DNA of 64,000 nucleotides from JACDAN01 sp963802375 (GTDB taxonomy: Bacteria > Actinomycetota > Thermoleophilia > Gaiellales > Gaiellaceae): assembly GCA_963802375.1 (NCBI GenBank), contig CAWDIJ010000011.1, positions 1-64,000 of the forward strand, read 5' to 3'. Shown piece after piece: positions 51,588 through 60,721 of the stretch; position 1 is the first letter of the stretch; each line of letters begins with the position of its first letter. The translations under genes were made by a program, and so were the position numbers. Below the pieces are notes generated by a model that was given only the letters and a program-made list of their open reading frames with translations, had not been told where the DNA came from and did not search any database.

Positions 51588-53074
51588 TCCAACCGACAGC
51601 CAAGTCTGCGCCCCCACGGGGGCTATCGCCCCAACCGCTGGGCCAGTTTTCGCTCCGCCGGCGCGCTCTCGGGATGCGGCCCGAGGTCGCCTGGACGCTC
51701 GCCCGGCTCGGGCTCGACACCGCGATGCTGGTGGCTGCGGCAATCGCCGCGACCCTCGGTTCGCAGGCCGCCGGCGTCAACGCCACGCCCGCCGGCTGGC
51801 TTCTCCTCTTCGCCGTCCTGGTCGTCGCCACCAGCGCGGCGCGCGGGATGTACCGGCCGCGCCTCCGCGCCGACATCCTGGACGAGCTCCGCGGCGTCGT
51901 GACCTCGACCTTGCTCGCGGCCATGGCGGTGCTCACCCTGCGCGAGCTGCTGACAGACCCGACCGACCTCTCGGCGCAGAGCCTCCGGCCATGGGCCTTC
52001 GCGACCGTGTACGTGGCCGCCGGGCGGGTCGCCCTCCACTGGTCTCGGACGAAGGCGAGGCAGCACGGCGAGGCCCTTCGCCCGACGCTCATCGTCGGCG
52101 CGGGACAGATCGGCCGCCTGATGGCGAAGCGCCTTCAGTCGCAGCCCGAGCTGGGCCTGAAGCCGATCGGATTCCTCGACGGCGACGCGATGGCGGCCGC
52201 CGACGACGATGCAGCGCGGCTTCCGGTGCTCGGCTCGAGCTGGGACCTCGAGCGCGTCGTCGCCGATTACGGGGTCCAGCAGGTGATCGTGGCCTTCTCG
52301 ACCGCGCCGCACGAAGTCCTGCTCCACCTCGTCCAGCGCTGCGAGGAGCTCGGCATCCAGGTCGCCTTCGTCCCCCGCCTCTTCGAGCGGATGAGCCAGC
52401 GCCTCACGATCGACTACCTGGGAGGCGTTCCGCTCGTCGTAGCGAGCCGTCCGAACCCGCGGGGCATCCAGTTCGGGATCAAGTACGCGGTCGACCGCCT
52501 GCTCGCTGCGATCCTGCTCGTGATTGCGTCGCCGCTGATGGTTGGCGCCGCGCTCGCGGTGTGGCTGTCACTCGGCCGGCCGCTGTTCTTCAAGCAGCGC
52601 CGCGTCGGGCGCGACGGGCGCGAGTTCGACATGCTCAAGTTCCGGACGATGCGGGCAGCCGAAGGGAACGAGGGCGCCGGGTTCGAGCTCGAGAAGGGCA
52701 CTGCGCCCGGCGGAGTCGAAGGCGTCGACCGCCGCACGCCGATAACGGCCTTTCTGCGCCGTTCGTCGATCGACGAGCTTCCGCAGCTCCTGAACGTGCT
52801 CGTCGGCCACATGTCGATCGTCGGCCCGAGACCCGAGCGGAGCCACTACGTCCGGCTCTTCGAGGAGAGCATCTACCGGTACGGCGACCGCCACCGCGTC
52901 AAGTCGGGGATCACGGGCTGGTCGCAGGTAAACGGCCTCCGCGGCAAGACCTCGCTCGCAGACCGGGTCGAGTGGGACAACTACTACATCGAGAACTGGT
53001 CCTTCTGGCTCGACTTCAAGATCCTGCTGCTCACGTTCCTCTCGGTCCTCCGTCCTTCGCGGCAGGCCGAGTAG
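51584..53074 (+). CDS. Polyprenyl-phosphate sugar phosphotransferase (WbaP/EpsE-like)
   Basis: A 496-residue initiating transferase of exopolysaccharide synthesis. An N-terminal membrane bundle precedes a Rossmann-like CoA-binding region (LIVGAGQIGRLMAKRLQSQP). After a further membrane segment (LLAAILLVIASPLMVGAALA) comes the catalytic core FFKQRRVGRDGREFDMLKFR, TMRAA, SIDELPQLLNVLVGHMSIVG and PRPE. It loads the first sugar phosphate onto undecaprenyl phosphate. Coupled to the small anchored protein upstream. Confidence 0.92.
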   Translation: MIQPTAKSAPPRGLSPQPLGQFSLRRRALGMRPEVAWTLARLGLDTAMLVAAAIAATLGSQAAGVNATPAGWLLLFAVLVVATSAARGMYRPRLRADILDELRGVVTSTLLAAMAVLTLRELLTDPTDLSAQSLRPWAFATVYVAAGRVALHWSRTKARQHGEALRPTLIVGAGQIGRLMAKRLQSQPELGLKPIGFLDGDAMAAADDDAARLPVLGSSWDLERVVADYGVQQVIVAFSTAPHEVLLHLVQRCEELGIQVAFVPRLFERMSQRLTIDYLGGVPLVVASRPNPRGIQFGIKYAVDRLLAAILLVIASPLMVGAALAVWLSLGRPLFFKQRRVGRDGREFDMLKFRTMRAAEGNEGAGFELEKGTAPGGVEGVDRRTPITAFLRRSSIDELPQLLNVLVGHMSIVGPRPERSHYVRLFEESIYRYGDRHRVKSGITGWSQVNGLRGKTSLADRVEWDNYYIENWSFWLDFKILLLTFLSVLRPSRQAE

Positions 53075-53294
53075 CCCGCCGCAGAATCTGCTCCGGACGA
53101 CGGGCTAAACCGCTGCGGCCTTTCTGCCGAAAGCTCTTTGAGGAAGATGCGGTTACGCAGTCGTAAAGACTTTTCACAAGCCCTCCCGCGCTCGACGTGG
53201 GCGCCGACCACTGAGCTACGATGGCCCGGCCTTCGATCTGTGGCCGGCAGCCCCGGCCGTTCAGAGGAAACGTCGTGGAAAGGGGAGTCGAAGG

Positions 53295-55826
53295 TTGTTT
53301 GAGCGGTTCACCGAGCGGGCTCGTCAGGTCGTAGTCCTCGCCCAGGACGAGGCGCGGGCGCTGAAGCACAACTACATCGGAACCGAGCACATCCTGCTCG
53401 GCCTCCTCCGCGAGGAGGAAGGCCTTGCCGCCCGGGTGCTCGAGTCGCTGGACATCACGGTCGAAGAGGTTCGCGCCCAGGTCGCCCGCATCGTCGGGCA
53501 AGGCGACGAGGTCACGACCGGTCAGATCCCGTTCACGCCGCGCGCGAAGAAGGTGCTCGAGCTCGCGCTGCGCGAGGCGCTCTCCCTCGGCCACAACTAC
53601 ATCGGCACCGAGCACATCCTGCTCGGCCTCGTCCGTGAGAACGAGGGCGTCGCGGCGCGCATCCTGCTCGACTTCGACGCCGACGCCGAGAAGATTCGCA
53701 ACGAGATCATCCGGATGCTCTCCGGTCCGGGCCGCCGCCAGCAGGGCGGGGGCGGCGCCGGCGAGAAGGCGAAGAGCTCCAAGCTCCTCGACCAGTTCGG
53801 CCGGAACCTGACCAAGCTCGCCGCCGAGGCCAAGCTGGACCCCGTCGTCGGCCGCCAGACCGAGATCGAGCGCGTGATGCAGATCCTGTCGCGCCGCACG
53901 AAGAACAATCCGGTCCTGATCGGCGAGCCCGGCGTCGGCAAGACGGCCGTCGTCGAGGGCCTCGCGGCCCGCATCTCCGGAAACCAGGTGCCGGAGCTCC
54001 TGAAGGGCAAGCAGATCTACACGCTCGACCTCGCCGCGCTCGTCGCCGGCTCGAAGTACCGCGGTGAGTTCGAGGAGCGCCTGAAGAAGGTGATGAAGGA
54101 GATCACCCAGCGCGGCGACATCATCCTGTTCATCGACGAGCTCCACAACCTCGTCGGCGCCGGCGCCGCCGAGGGCGCGATCGACGCGGCCTCGATCCTG
54201 AAGCCGGCCCTCGCCCGGGGCGAGCTCCAGACGATCGGCGCGACGACGCTCGACGAGTACCGCAAGTACCTGGAGCGGGACGCCGCGCTCGAGCGCCGCT
54301 TCCAGCAGATCCGCGTCGACGAGCCGTCCGTGGACGACACCGTCGAGATCCTGCGCGGCCTGCGCGACCGGTACGAGGCGCACCACCGCTGCACGATCTC
54401 GGACGAGGCGCTCCGCGCGTCGGCGATCCTCGCCGATCGCTACATCCAGGACCGCCACCTGCCCGACAAGGCAATCGACCTCATCGACGAAGCGGCCTCG
54501 CGTATGCGCATCAAGACGATGAGCGCGCCGCCGCGGCACCGCGAGCTCGAGGAGGAGATCGAGAAGGTCCGCTCCGAGAAGGAGGCGTCGATCGAGGCGC
54601 AGGAGTTCGAGAAGGCCGCGAGCCTCCGCGACAAGGAGCGCAAGCTCACGCAGAAGAAGCGCGACCTCGAGGAGGACTGGCGTAACGAGGAGACCTCCGA
54701 GAAGCCGCTGATCGGCGAGGACGAGATCGCCGACATCGTCTCGATGTGGACGGGCATCCCGGTCTTCAAGCTCACCGAGGCCGAGACCCAGAAGCTGATC
54801 CGCATGGAGGACGAGCTCCACAAGCGCGTCATCGGCCAGGAGGAGGCGATCGTCGCCGTCTCCAAGTCGATCCGCCGCGCACGCGCCGGCATCAAGGACC
54901 CGAAGCGGCCGACCGGCTCGTTCATCTTCCTCGGCCCCTCGGGCGTCGGGAAGACCGAGCTGGCGCGCACGCTCGCCGAGTTCCTGTTCGGCGACGAGGA
55001 CGCGATGATCCAGGTCGACATGTCGGAGTACATGGAGAAGCACTCCGTGTCCCGGCTCGTCGGCTCGCCCCCCGGCTACATCGGCTACGACGAAGGCGGC
55101 CAGCTCACGGAGGCCGTGCGCCGCAAGCCGTACTCGGTCGTCCTGCTGGACGAGATCGAGAAGGCGCACCCGGACGTGTTCAACATCCTCCTCCAGATCC
55201 TGGAGGACGGGAAGCTGACCGACGCCCAGGGGCGCAAGGTCGACTTCCGGAACACGATCGTGATCATGACGTCGAACATCGGCGCCGGGACGATCTCGAA
55301 GAACCAGACGCTCGGGTTCTCGCTCGGCGACGAGTCCGGTCTCTCCTACGAGGAGATGAAGGACCGGATCATGGGCGAGCTGAAGAAGGTCTTCCGGCCA
55401 GAGCTTCTGAACCGGATCGACGAGGTCATCGTCTTCCACAAGCTGACCCGCGACGAGATCCTCACGATCGTCGACCTGCAGATGCACCGGCTCGAAGCGC
55501 AGATGGCCGAGCACCAGGCCGAGATCAAGCTCACCGAGGAGGCCAAGGAGCTGCTCGTCGACAAGGGCTACGACCCGACGATGGGCGCCCGGCCGCTGCG
55601 CCGCGCGATCCAGCGCTTCATCGAGGATCCGCTTGCAGACTTCGTCCTTGGCCGGAACATCGAGCCGGGCTCGACGGTCCTCGTCAACCGGCACCCGGAG
55701 AACGAGGAAGAGGTCGACATCACCGTCATCCCCGGCGCCCCACCGGTGGAGGCGGAGAAGGTCACGGTTCCACCTGAGGAGCCGAAGGCCGAGGACTCGC
55801 CCGACGAGTCCTCCGACGAGAGCTAG
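53295..55826 (+). CDS. clpC: ATP-dependent Clp protease ATP-binding subunit ClpC
   Basis: An 843-residue Hsp100 unfoldase. Two Clp_N repeats (1-140), AAA1 with GEPGVGKTAVVEG (about 210) and ILFIDELHNLVGAGA, a UVR-bearing coiled-coil middle domain (EFEKAASLRDKERKL), and AAA2 with GPSGVGKTELARTLAEFL (about 547). The late VGF-type loop for ClpP contact is seen in TLGFSLGDESG. The TTG start has GGGGAG seven bases upstream. The 220-bp leader shows no HrcA- or CtsR-like site I can defend. The stop shares bases with the convergent oxidase gene. Confidence 0.97.
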   Translation: MFERFTERARQVVVLAQDEARALKHNYIGTEHILLGLLREEEGLAARVLESLDITVEEVRAQVARIVGQGDEVTTGQIPFTPRAKKVLELALREALSLGHNYIGTEHILLGLVRENEGVAARILLDFDADAEKIRNEIIRMLSGPGRRQQGGGGAGEKAKSSKLLDQFGRNLTKLAAEAKLDPVVGRQTEIERVMQILSRRTKNNPVLIGEPGVGKTAVVEGLAARISGNQVPELLKGKQIYTLDLAALVAGSKYRGEFEERLKKVMKEITQRGDIILFIDELHNLVGAGAAEGAIDAASILKPALARGELQTIGATTLDEYRKYLERDAALERRFQQIRVDEPSVDDTVEILRGLRDRYEAHHRCTISDEALRASAILADRYIQDRHLPDKAIDLIDEAASRMRIKTMSAPPRHRELEEEIEKVRSEKEASIEAQEFEKAASLRDKERKLTQKKRDLEEDWRNEETSEKPLIGEDEIADIVSMWTGIPVFKLTEAETQKLIRMEDELHKRVIGQEEAIVAVSKSIRRARAGIKDPKRPTGSFIFLGPSGVGKTELARTLAEFLFGDEDAMIQVDMSEYMEKHSVSRLVGSPPGYIGYDEGGQLTEAVRRKPYSVVLLDEIEKAHPDVFNILLQILEDGKLTDAQGRKVDFRNTIVIMTSNIGAGTISKNQTLGFSLGDESGLSYEEMKDRIMGELKKVFRPELLNRIDEVIVFHKLTRDEILTIVDLQMHRLEAQMAEHQAEIKLTEEAKELLVDKGYDPTMGARPLRRAIQRFIEDPLADFVLGRNIEPGSTVLVNRHPENEEEVDITVIPGAPPVEAEKVTVPPEEPKAEDSPDESSDES

Positions 55827-56920
55827 ACCTCTGCCCTGACGACGTGGTCTTTCCCGACCTGGTCGGGTGAGGCGCAGCCGAGCAGGGCGAGGGCGAGCTC
55901 GAGCTCCGCTCGCAGCAGCTCGAGGACGTGGCGAACCCCCTCCTCGCCGTTCGCGGCGAGGCCCCAGACGAGCGGCCGGCCGACGCAGACGGCGCGGGCG
56001 CCGAGGGCAAGAGCGATTGCGACCTCCGCGCCTCGGCGGATCCCGCCGTCCATCAGCACCTCGGCCCGGTCACCGACGGCCTCGACCACTTCCGGGAGGG
56101 CGTCCAGCGAGGCGACCGCGCGGTCAAGCTGACGGCCACCGTGGTTCGACACGATCACTGCAGCGCACCCGTGGGAGACGGCGAGCTCGGCGTCCTCCGC
56201 GGTGAGGACGCCCTTCACGATCACCGGCAGCCCCGCCGTCTCGTGAAGCCACTCGAGGTCGCGCCAGGTCAAGCTCGGATCCACGAGCTCGGCGGCCGTC
56301 GCGGGCGTGAGCGTCCCGAGGTCACCCTGCTCCGAGCCGTACACGCCCATCCGATAGTCGGGATCGAGCGTGAAGCCGGTTCGGAGGTCACGCTCGCGGC
56401 GACCGAGCTTCGGCAGGTCGACGGTGAAGACGATTGCCGAGTATCCGGCCTCGCGGGCCTGATCGAGGATCGACCTGGTGACCTCACGGTCGGGATGCCA
56501 GTAGAGCTGGTACCAGCGCGGGGCGTCGGGCGCCTCCGCAGCGATCTCGGCTGGGGTCGCCATCGCGAAGGTCGGGACGCACATGATCGTTCCCACGGCG
56601 GCCGCAGCCCGGGCCGCCGCGAGCTCCCCGTCGGGATGCGCCATGCGCAGGTGGGCGACGGGCGAGGCGAGCACCGGCATCGAGACCTCCTGGCCGAGCA
56701 CGCTCGTCGCCGTGCTGACGGAGCTCACGTCCACGAGCACGCGGGGCCGCAATCGCCACCGGTCGAACGCCTCCAGGTTGTGGCGGAGCGTGTGCTCGTC
56801 CCCGGCCCCGCCGGCGAAGTAGCCGAAGGAGCCCTCGTCGAGCACCTCGCGCGCGAGCTGCTCGTAGTCGCGGATGTTGACGGGGCCGTCCGTGGCTTCC
56901 ATCGCGTGAGCTTGCCCCAT
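55823..56920 (-). CDS. FMN-dependent alpha-hydroxy acid oxidase/dehydrogenase
   Basis: A 365-residue member of the lactate-dehydrogenase (cytochrome)/glycolate-oxidase family. FYFAGGAGDEHTLRHNLEAF-type start (GYFAGGAGDE), VLASPVAHLRMAHPDGELAA, the catalytic His-Arg in VSNHGGRQLDRAVASLDAL, and FMN phosphate site VLMDGGIRRGAEVAIALALG, then GRPLVWGLA. It oxidises an L-2-hydroxy acid such as lactate or glycolate; the acceptor is unknown. Two identical palindromes precede the gene. An internal ATG seven codons in is the alternative start if the first operator overlaps the leader. Confidence 0.9.
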   Translation of the reverse strand: MGQAHAMEATDGPVNIRDYEQLAREVLDEGSFGYFAGGAGDEHTLRHNLEAFDRWRLRPRVLVDVSSVSTATSVLGQEVSMPVLASPVAHLRMAHPDGELAAARAAAAVGTIMCVPTFAMATPAEIAAEAPDAPRWYQLYWHPDREVTRSILDQAREAGYSAIVFTVDLPKLGRRERDLRTGFTLDPDYRMGVYGSEQGDLGTLTPATAAELVDPSLTWRDLEWLHETAGLPVIVKGVLTAEDAELAVSHGCAAVIVSNHGGRQLDRAVASLDALPEVVEAVGDRAEVLMDGGIRRGAEVAIALALGARAVCVGRPLVWGLAANGEEGVRHVLELLRAELELALALLGCASPDQVGKDHVVRAEV

Positions 56921-56926
56921 CGGGCA

Positions 56927-56943
56927 AGTAACAGAGTGTTACT
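56927..56943. promoter_or_regulatory. Operator-like palindrome, proximal copy
   Basis: AGTAACA-GAG-TGTTACT, perfect 7-bp half-sites, six bases upstream of the oxidase ATG. Flanking bases CA...A also match the distal copy. Confidence 0.7.
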
Positions 56944-57001
56944 AACGGGACTGACTGCCCGGCGCCGCTCCAGCAGCCGCATCGAGGGCCGTCCGCCGTC
57001 A

Positions 57002-57018
57002 AGTAACAGAGTGTTACT
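57002..57018. promoter_or_regulatory. Operator-like palindrome, distal copy
   Basis: Identical to the proximal palindrome and 75 bp away (about seven helical turns), so two bound dimers would lie on the same DNA face. The cognate regulator is not in the window. Confidence 0.7.
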
Positions 57019-57038
57019 AGCCTCGGGCGGCCCGTCCC

Positions 57039-58232
57039 CTACGGGCGGACGATGGGTGTGACCCGTCCCGTCCGCGAGTCGATCCGGACGATGCGGCGAC
57101 CGTCGAACTCGCTGGCGTAGACGTACCTGCCCGCGCGGTCGACGACCACCGAGCTCGGCAGCTGGAGCGCGCGGCCGAGCTGTGTCCGGCTCCCGTCGGG
57201 GGCGATGCGCACGATGTGGTCGAGCCTCGCGTCCGCGACGTAGATCGAGCCGTCGGGCCTCGCGTCGACGCCGACCGGGGCCGAGAAGCCCCGAGCGATC
57301 GTCGTGACGATCCGTGTCGCGCCGTCGATCCGCCGGAGCACGCCGTTGTGGCTGTCGGCGACGACGACGGTCCCGTCGGCAAGAGCATCGAGGCCATGCG
57401 GGGCTCCGAAGGCGGCAAGCCGCGCGGGGCCGCCGTCGCCCGAATAGCCCTCGCGGCCGATTCCGCCGAGCGTGTCGATCCGTCCGTCAGGCGTCACGAC
57501 CCGGACGCCGTTGTCGTACTCCGCGATGTAGAGGTTCCCGGCGGCGTCGAAGGCGAAGTCGCCGTGCCCACCGAGCTGCGCCGAAGTCGCCGACCCGCCG
57601 TCGCCTGCGAGCCCCCTTGTCCCGTTGCCGGCGATCGGCGTCTTGCCGCCGTCGGGCTCGAACCGCCAGATCCGCCCCTCGTCCGCGACGTAGAGGAAGC
57701 CGCCGGGGCCGAAGTTCAGGAACATCGGATGGTCGAATCCGCGGCCGACGAGCGTCTTCGCGCGCGTGCGGAGCGAGACCTCGAAGAAGCCTGTTCCGGC
57801 CATGTCCGGGACGAGCAGGTCGCCGTGCTCCTCGGCCAACTCGAAGCCGTGCGGGCGCGAGATGCGCGGACCGGTGCCTTTGACGTCGACCCTGAGCAGC
57901 CGGAGCGTTCGCCCGCCGACGCGGGCGCTCACGACCCATTCGCCGCCGGCCGGGAAGACGATCCGAGCGCGGTAGCGGCCGGCCCGGTTCACCCGCCGGG
58001 CAGAGAAGGTCCGTCGCCCGGTCTCACCGGTGACGACGAGGCCGACCCGGCCGGAAAACGCCCGCTTGCCGTCCCTGACGACGAGGGTCGCCGTCCACGG
58101 TCGGTTAGCTGTGTCCGCGACCTCGCCGGGCTGGAGTCGAGCGACGATTCGTCCTCCAGGGGCGGCCGACACCCCCGAGGCCGCCACTGCGAGCGCGATC
58201 AGAGCGGCGGCGGCCAGGCGCGGCATATCCAT
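57039..58232 (-). CDS. Secreted NHL-repeat beta-propeller protein
   Basis: A 397-residue protein with signal peptide (LAAAALIALAVAASGVSAAP), an N-terminal Ig-like region of about 95 residues (LVVRDGKRAFSGRVGLVVTG), then NHL blades: GHGDFAFDAAGNLYIAEYDN, APHGLDALADGTVVVADSHN, APVGVDARPDGSIYVADARL. Extracytoplasmic; role unknown. Same strand as the TolB-like gene 33 bp upstream, likely one operon. Confidence 0.85.
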   Translation of the reverse strand: MDMPRLAAAALIALAVAASGVSAAPGGRIVARLQPGEVADTANRPWTATLVVRDGKRAFSGRVGLVVTGETGRRTFSARRVNRAGRYRARIVFPAGGEWVVSARVGGRTLRLLRVDVKGTGPRISRPHGFELAEEHGDLLVPDMAGTGFFEVSLRTRAKTLVGRGFDHPMFLNFGPGGFLYVADEGRIWRFEPDGGKTPIAGNGTRGLAGDGGSATSAQLGGHGDFAFDAAGNLYIAEYDNGVRVVTPDGRIDTLGGIGREGYSGDGGPARLAAFGAPHGLDALADGTVVVADSHNGVLRRIDGATRIVTTIARGFSAPVGVDARPDGSIYVADARLDHIVRIAPDGSRTQLGRALQLPSSVVVDRAGRYVYASEFDGRRIVRIDSRTGRVTPIVRP

Positions 58233-58265
58233 TCCTACACCGCACGAGGAGTTCGCGTTCCGGCG

Positions 58266-59120
58266 CTACCAGTCGGGATCGCCGTTCGTGCCCCACGCGG
58301 CCCGGGTGGCATAACGGAGACCCGTGCCGCCCGCGCTCATCGTGAGCACCTGGCCGCCTCGCTCGAAGGCGACCTGCCGGCCGTCGCGAGACCATGCCGG
58401 GTTGTAGGCGCTGCGAGGAACGCCGGTGGGTAGCAGGCGGCTGCTGCCCCTCCCGTCGGCGCGGACGACCGCGATCCTCCCCTGAGTCGCATACGCGATG
58501 CGCGTGCCGTCGGGTGACCAGTCCGGCTGGAAGGAGGCCGCACCGCGTGTCAACCGGCGAACCCCATGCGTCCTCAGAGTCAAGATCCAGATCTGGATCT
58601 CGCCGCCGCGATTGCCCTGAAATGCGATGTGCCGTCCGTCGGGCGACCAGTCGGGTGTCAGCTCGCTCGTGACGCGCCCGCCGAAGAGGCGCCGTGCGCT
58701 TCCCCCCGCCGCCGGCACGACCCAGAGGTCGAACGACGCTCCCTGGTCGCGCCGGAAGGCGATGCGCCTGCCGTCGGGTGACCATGTCGGCTCGCCGTCA
58801 CCCGCACGATTGGTGAGCCTTCGCTGGCCGCGGCCGTCCGCCCTCATCACCCAGATCCCCTGGCGGCCGAGGCCGGCGCCTGCGAACGCGATGCGCGTGC
58901 GATCCGGAGACAGTGCCGCCTGATCCGCTCCGCGAGCGAGCAGCCGGCGACCTGCTCCCGACGCCCGCACCGAGTACAGCGCCGGCGGAATCTGGGGGTT
59001 GGCGAGCCGCACGCTGCGATAGATGATCCGGGACTCCGGCGGCGCCGCGGCAGCCGCGGTCCACGACAGTGCCGCGGCCACGGCCAGCCCGGCGATCGCA
59101 ATCGGGAGGATTCGCTTCAC
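58266..59120 (-). CDS. Secreted TolB-like (PD40) propeller protein
   Basis: A 284-residue protein with a signal peptide (KRILPIAIAGLAVAAALSWT) and five or six WD40-like PD40 repeats: ALSPDRTRIAFAG, TWSPDGRRIAFRR, DWSPDGRHIAFQG, DWSPDGTRIAYAT, AWSRDGRQVAFER. It lacks the N-terminal domain of true TolB, so a Tol-Pal role is unlikely, especially in a Gram-positive-type lineage. Divergent from radA. Confidence 0.87.
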   Translation of the reverse strand: MKRILPIAIAGLAVAAALSWTAAAAAPPESRIIYRSVRLANPQIPPALYSVRASGAGRRLLARGADQAALSPDRTRIAFAGAGLGRQGIWVMRADGRGQRRLTNRAGDGEPTWSPDGRRIAFRRDQGASFDLWVVPAAGGSARRLFGGRVTSELTPDWSPDGRHIAFQGNRGGEIQIWILTLRTHGVRRLTRGAASFQPDWSPDGTRIAYATQGRIAVVRADGRGSSRLLPTGVPRSAYNPAWSRDGRQVAFERGGQVLTMSAGGTGLRYATRAAWGTNGDPDW

Positions 59121-59124
59121 GACG

Positions 59125-59196
59125 CGAATTCTCGCTGCGACTTGTTGCGAATTCTGCCGTGACTTGTTACGAAATCGGCGCGAGGAACGTCCGTTT
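59125..59196 (+). promoter_or_regulatory. Direct repeats and SOS-box-like site upstream of radA
   Basis: GACTTGTT-n-CGAA occurs twice with 22-bp period (59139 and 59161) inside a tandem unit starting CGAATTCT. Further on, GAAC-GTCC-GTTT (59185-59196) matches the Gram-positive LexA consensus GAACN4GTTC at seven of eight defined bases. Confidence 0.4.
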
Positions 59197-59218
59197 CGCA
59201 GCCTAGAGTGGGCGCGCG

Positions 59219-60580
59219 ATGGCCCAACCCGCTCTCAAGTTCGCCTGCTCGGAGTGCGGTCAGTCGACCGGGCGCTGGCTCGGCCGCTGTCCCGGCTGCG
59301 GCAGCTTCGGGACGCTGGTGGAAGAGGCCGCCCCGACAGCGTCGAGAGGGAAGGGCGCCGCGCCTCGTCCGGTGCTGCGGCTCGTCGACGTGGAGGTCGA
59401 AGAGGCCGAGCGGATCCCGACCGGTGTGGCGGAGCTGGACCGCGTCCTCGGCGGCGGGCTCGTCCCGGCCTCGCTCGTGCTCGTCGGCGGGGAGCCGGGA
59501 GTCGGGAAGTCGACGCTGCTGCTGATGGCGCTCGCGTCCATCTCCCGCGACCGCCGCGCGCTCCTCGTGACCGGCGAGGAGTCGACGGCGCAGGTGAAGC
59601 TTCGCGCGGCCCGGCTCGGCGGCGCCGATCGGGTCGAGATCCTCGCCGAGACCGACCTGGACGCCATCTGCGCGACGCTCGAGCGCGAGCGGCCGGCGGT
59701 CTGCGTGATCGACTCCGTGCAGACGCTCTACTCGCCCGACGTCGGCTCCGCTCCTGGCTCGGTCTCGCAGGTGCGGGAGGCGGCCGCCCGTCTTCTCCGC
59801 GTCGGGAAGGAGGCCGGCGTTGCGCTGTTCCTGGTCGGTCACGTGACGAAGGACGGGTCGGTCGCCGGGCCGCGCGTCCTCGAGCACCTGGTCGACTGCG
59901 TGCTCCAGTTCGAGGGCGACCGGTACCACGCGCATCGCGTCCTTCGCGCCGCGAAGAACCGATTCGGCTCCACGAACGAGCTCGGGATCTTCGAGATGAC
60001 GGGAGCCGGGCTCGTCGGGGTTCCCGACCCCTCGCAGCTCTTCGGCGCCGCCCGCGAGGAGGAGATCGGCTCCGCTGTGGCGTGCGCCCTCGAGGGAACG
60101 AGACCACTGCTGCTGGAGATCCAGGCGCTCGTCTCTCCGACAGATCTGGCGATGCCGCGGCGCGTGGCGACCGGCGTCGACCCGAAGCGCCTGGCCATGA
60201 TCGTCGCCGTGCTCTCGCGACATGCGGGCGTCTCGCTCGGCCAAGCGGACGTCTTCGTGAACGTTGCCGGCGGTGTCCGAATCGACGAGCCGGGCGCCGA
60301 CCTCGGGATCGCGCTGGCGATCGCCTCGGCGGCGCGCAGCGCGCCGGTCCCGGCCGGTGTCGCCGCCTTCGGAGAGATCGGCCTGACCGGTCGCCTCCGT
60401 CCGGCGTCCCAGGCCGACCGCCGACTCGAGGAGTGCGCGAAGCTCGGGCTCCGAACCGTCGTCGTGCCGGCCGGCACGAAGCGCCGCCGCGGCGTGGACG
60501 CGAAAGCGGTCGAGTCGCTCCGTCTCGCAGTCGCCGCGGCCCTGGCCGGAAAGACGGCCCCCGCGGAACCTGGCCGCTAG
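59219..60580 (+). CDS. radA: DNA repair protein RadA/Sms
   Basis: A 453-residue RecA-like branch-migration helicase acting in recombination. N-terminal C4 zinc finger (CSECGQSTGRWLGRCPGCGS), Walker A GGEPGVGKST (about 90-99), Walker B VCVIDSVQTLY, the RadA-specific KNRFGSTNELGIFEM and a C-terminal Lon-like domain (GVRIDEPGADLGIALAIASA). Upstream DNA holds an SOS-box-like element. A hairpin follows the stop. radA next to carD is a common actinobacterial order. Confidence 0.96.
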   Translation: MAQPALKFACSECGQSTGRWLGRCPGCGSFGTLVEEAAPTASRGKGAAPRPVLRLVDVEVEEAERIPTGVAELDRVLGGGLVPASLVLVGGEPGVGKSTLLLMALASISRDRRALLVTGEESTAQVKLRAARLGGADRVEILAETDLDAICATLERERPAVCVIDSVQTLYSPDVGSAPGSVSQVREAAARLLRVGKEAGVALFLVGHVTKDGSVAGPRVLEHLVDCVLQFEGDRYHAHRVLRAAKNRFGSTNELGIFEMTGAGLVGVPDPSQLFGAAREEEIGSAVACALEGTRPLLLEIQALVSPTDLAMPRRVATGVDPKRLAMIVAVLSRHAGVSLGQADVFVNVAGGVRIDEPGADLGIALAIASAARSAPVPAGVAAFGEIGLTGRLRPASQADRRLEECAKLGLRTVVVPAGTKRRRGVDAKAVESLRLAVAAALAGKTAPAEPGR

Positions 60581-60613
60581 CAGGGATTTTCCGCCGACCT
60601 CGCAAAATCCCTG
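60581..60613 (+). terminator. Hairpin after radA
   Basis: CAGGGATTTT (60581-60590) pairs perfectly with AAAATCCCTG (60604-60613); a T6 run follows at 60625-60630, slightly late for a classic terminator. Confidence 0.5.
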
Positions 60614-60643
60614 GAAAATCTGGCTTTTTTAGCCGCCTTTAGC

Positions 60644-60649
60644 TATACT
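60644..60649 (+). promoter_or_regulatory. Candidate -10 element for carD
   Basis: TATACT, about 70 bp before the carD start, in an AT-rich island after the radA hairpin. No good -35 is seen. Confidence 0.35.
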
Positions 60650-60721
60650 TAGGCCTGCTTGCCGGCGGAACGTCACCCGCCGGCAGTTTGACGTAATCGA
60701 TGCGGAGTGGGGAGGTCGGGC

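Noticed and set aside
53199..53230. tRNA D-arm-like sequence (GTAGCTCAGTGGT on the minus strand) before clpC
   Set aside because: No acceptor pairing, anticodon arm or T-arm (GGTTCGAAT type) can be built around it.
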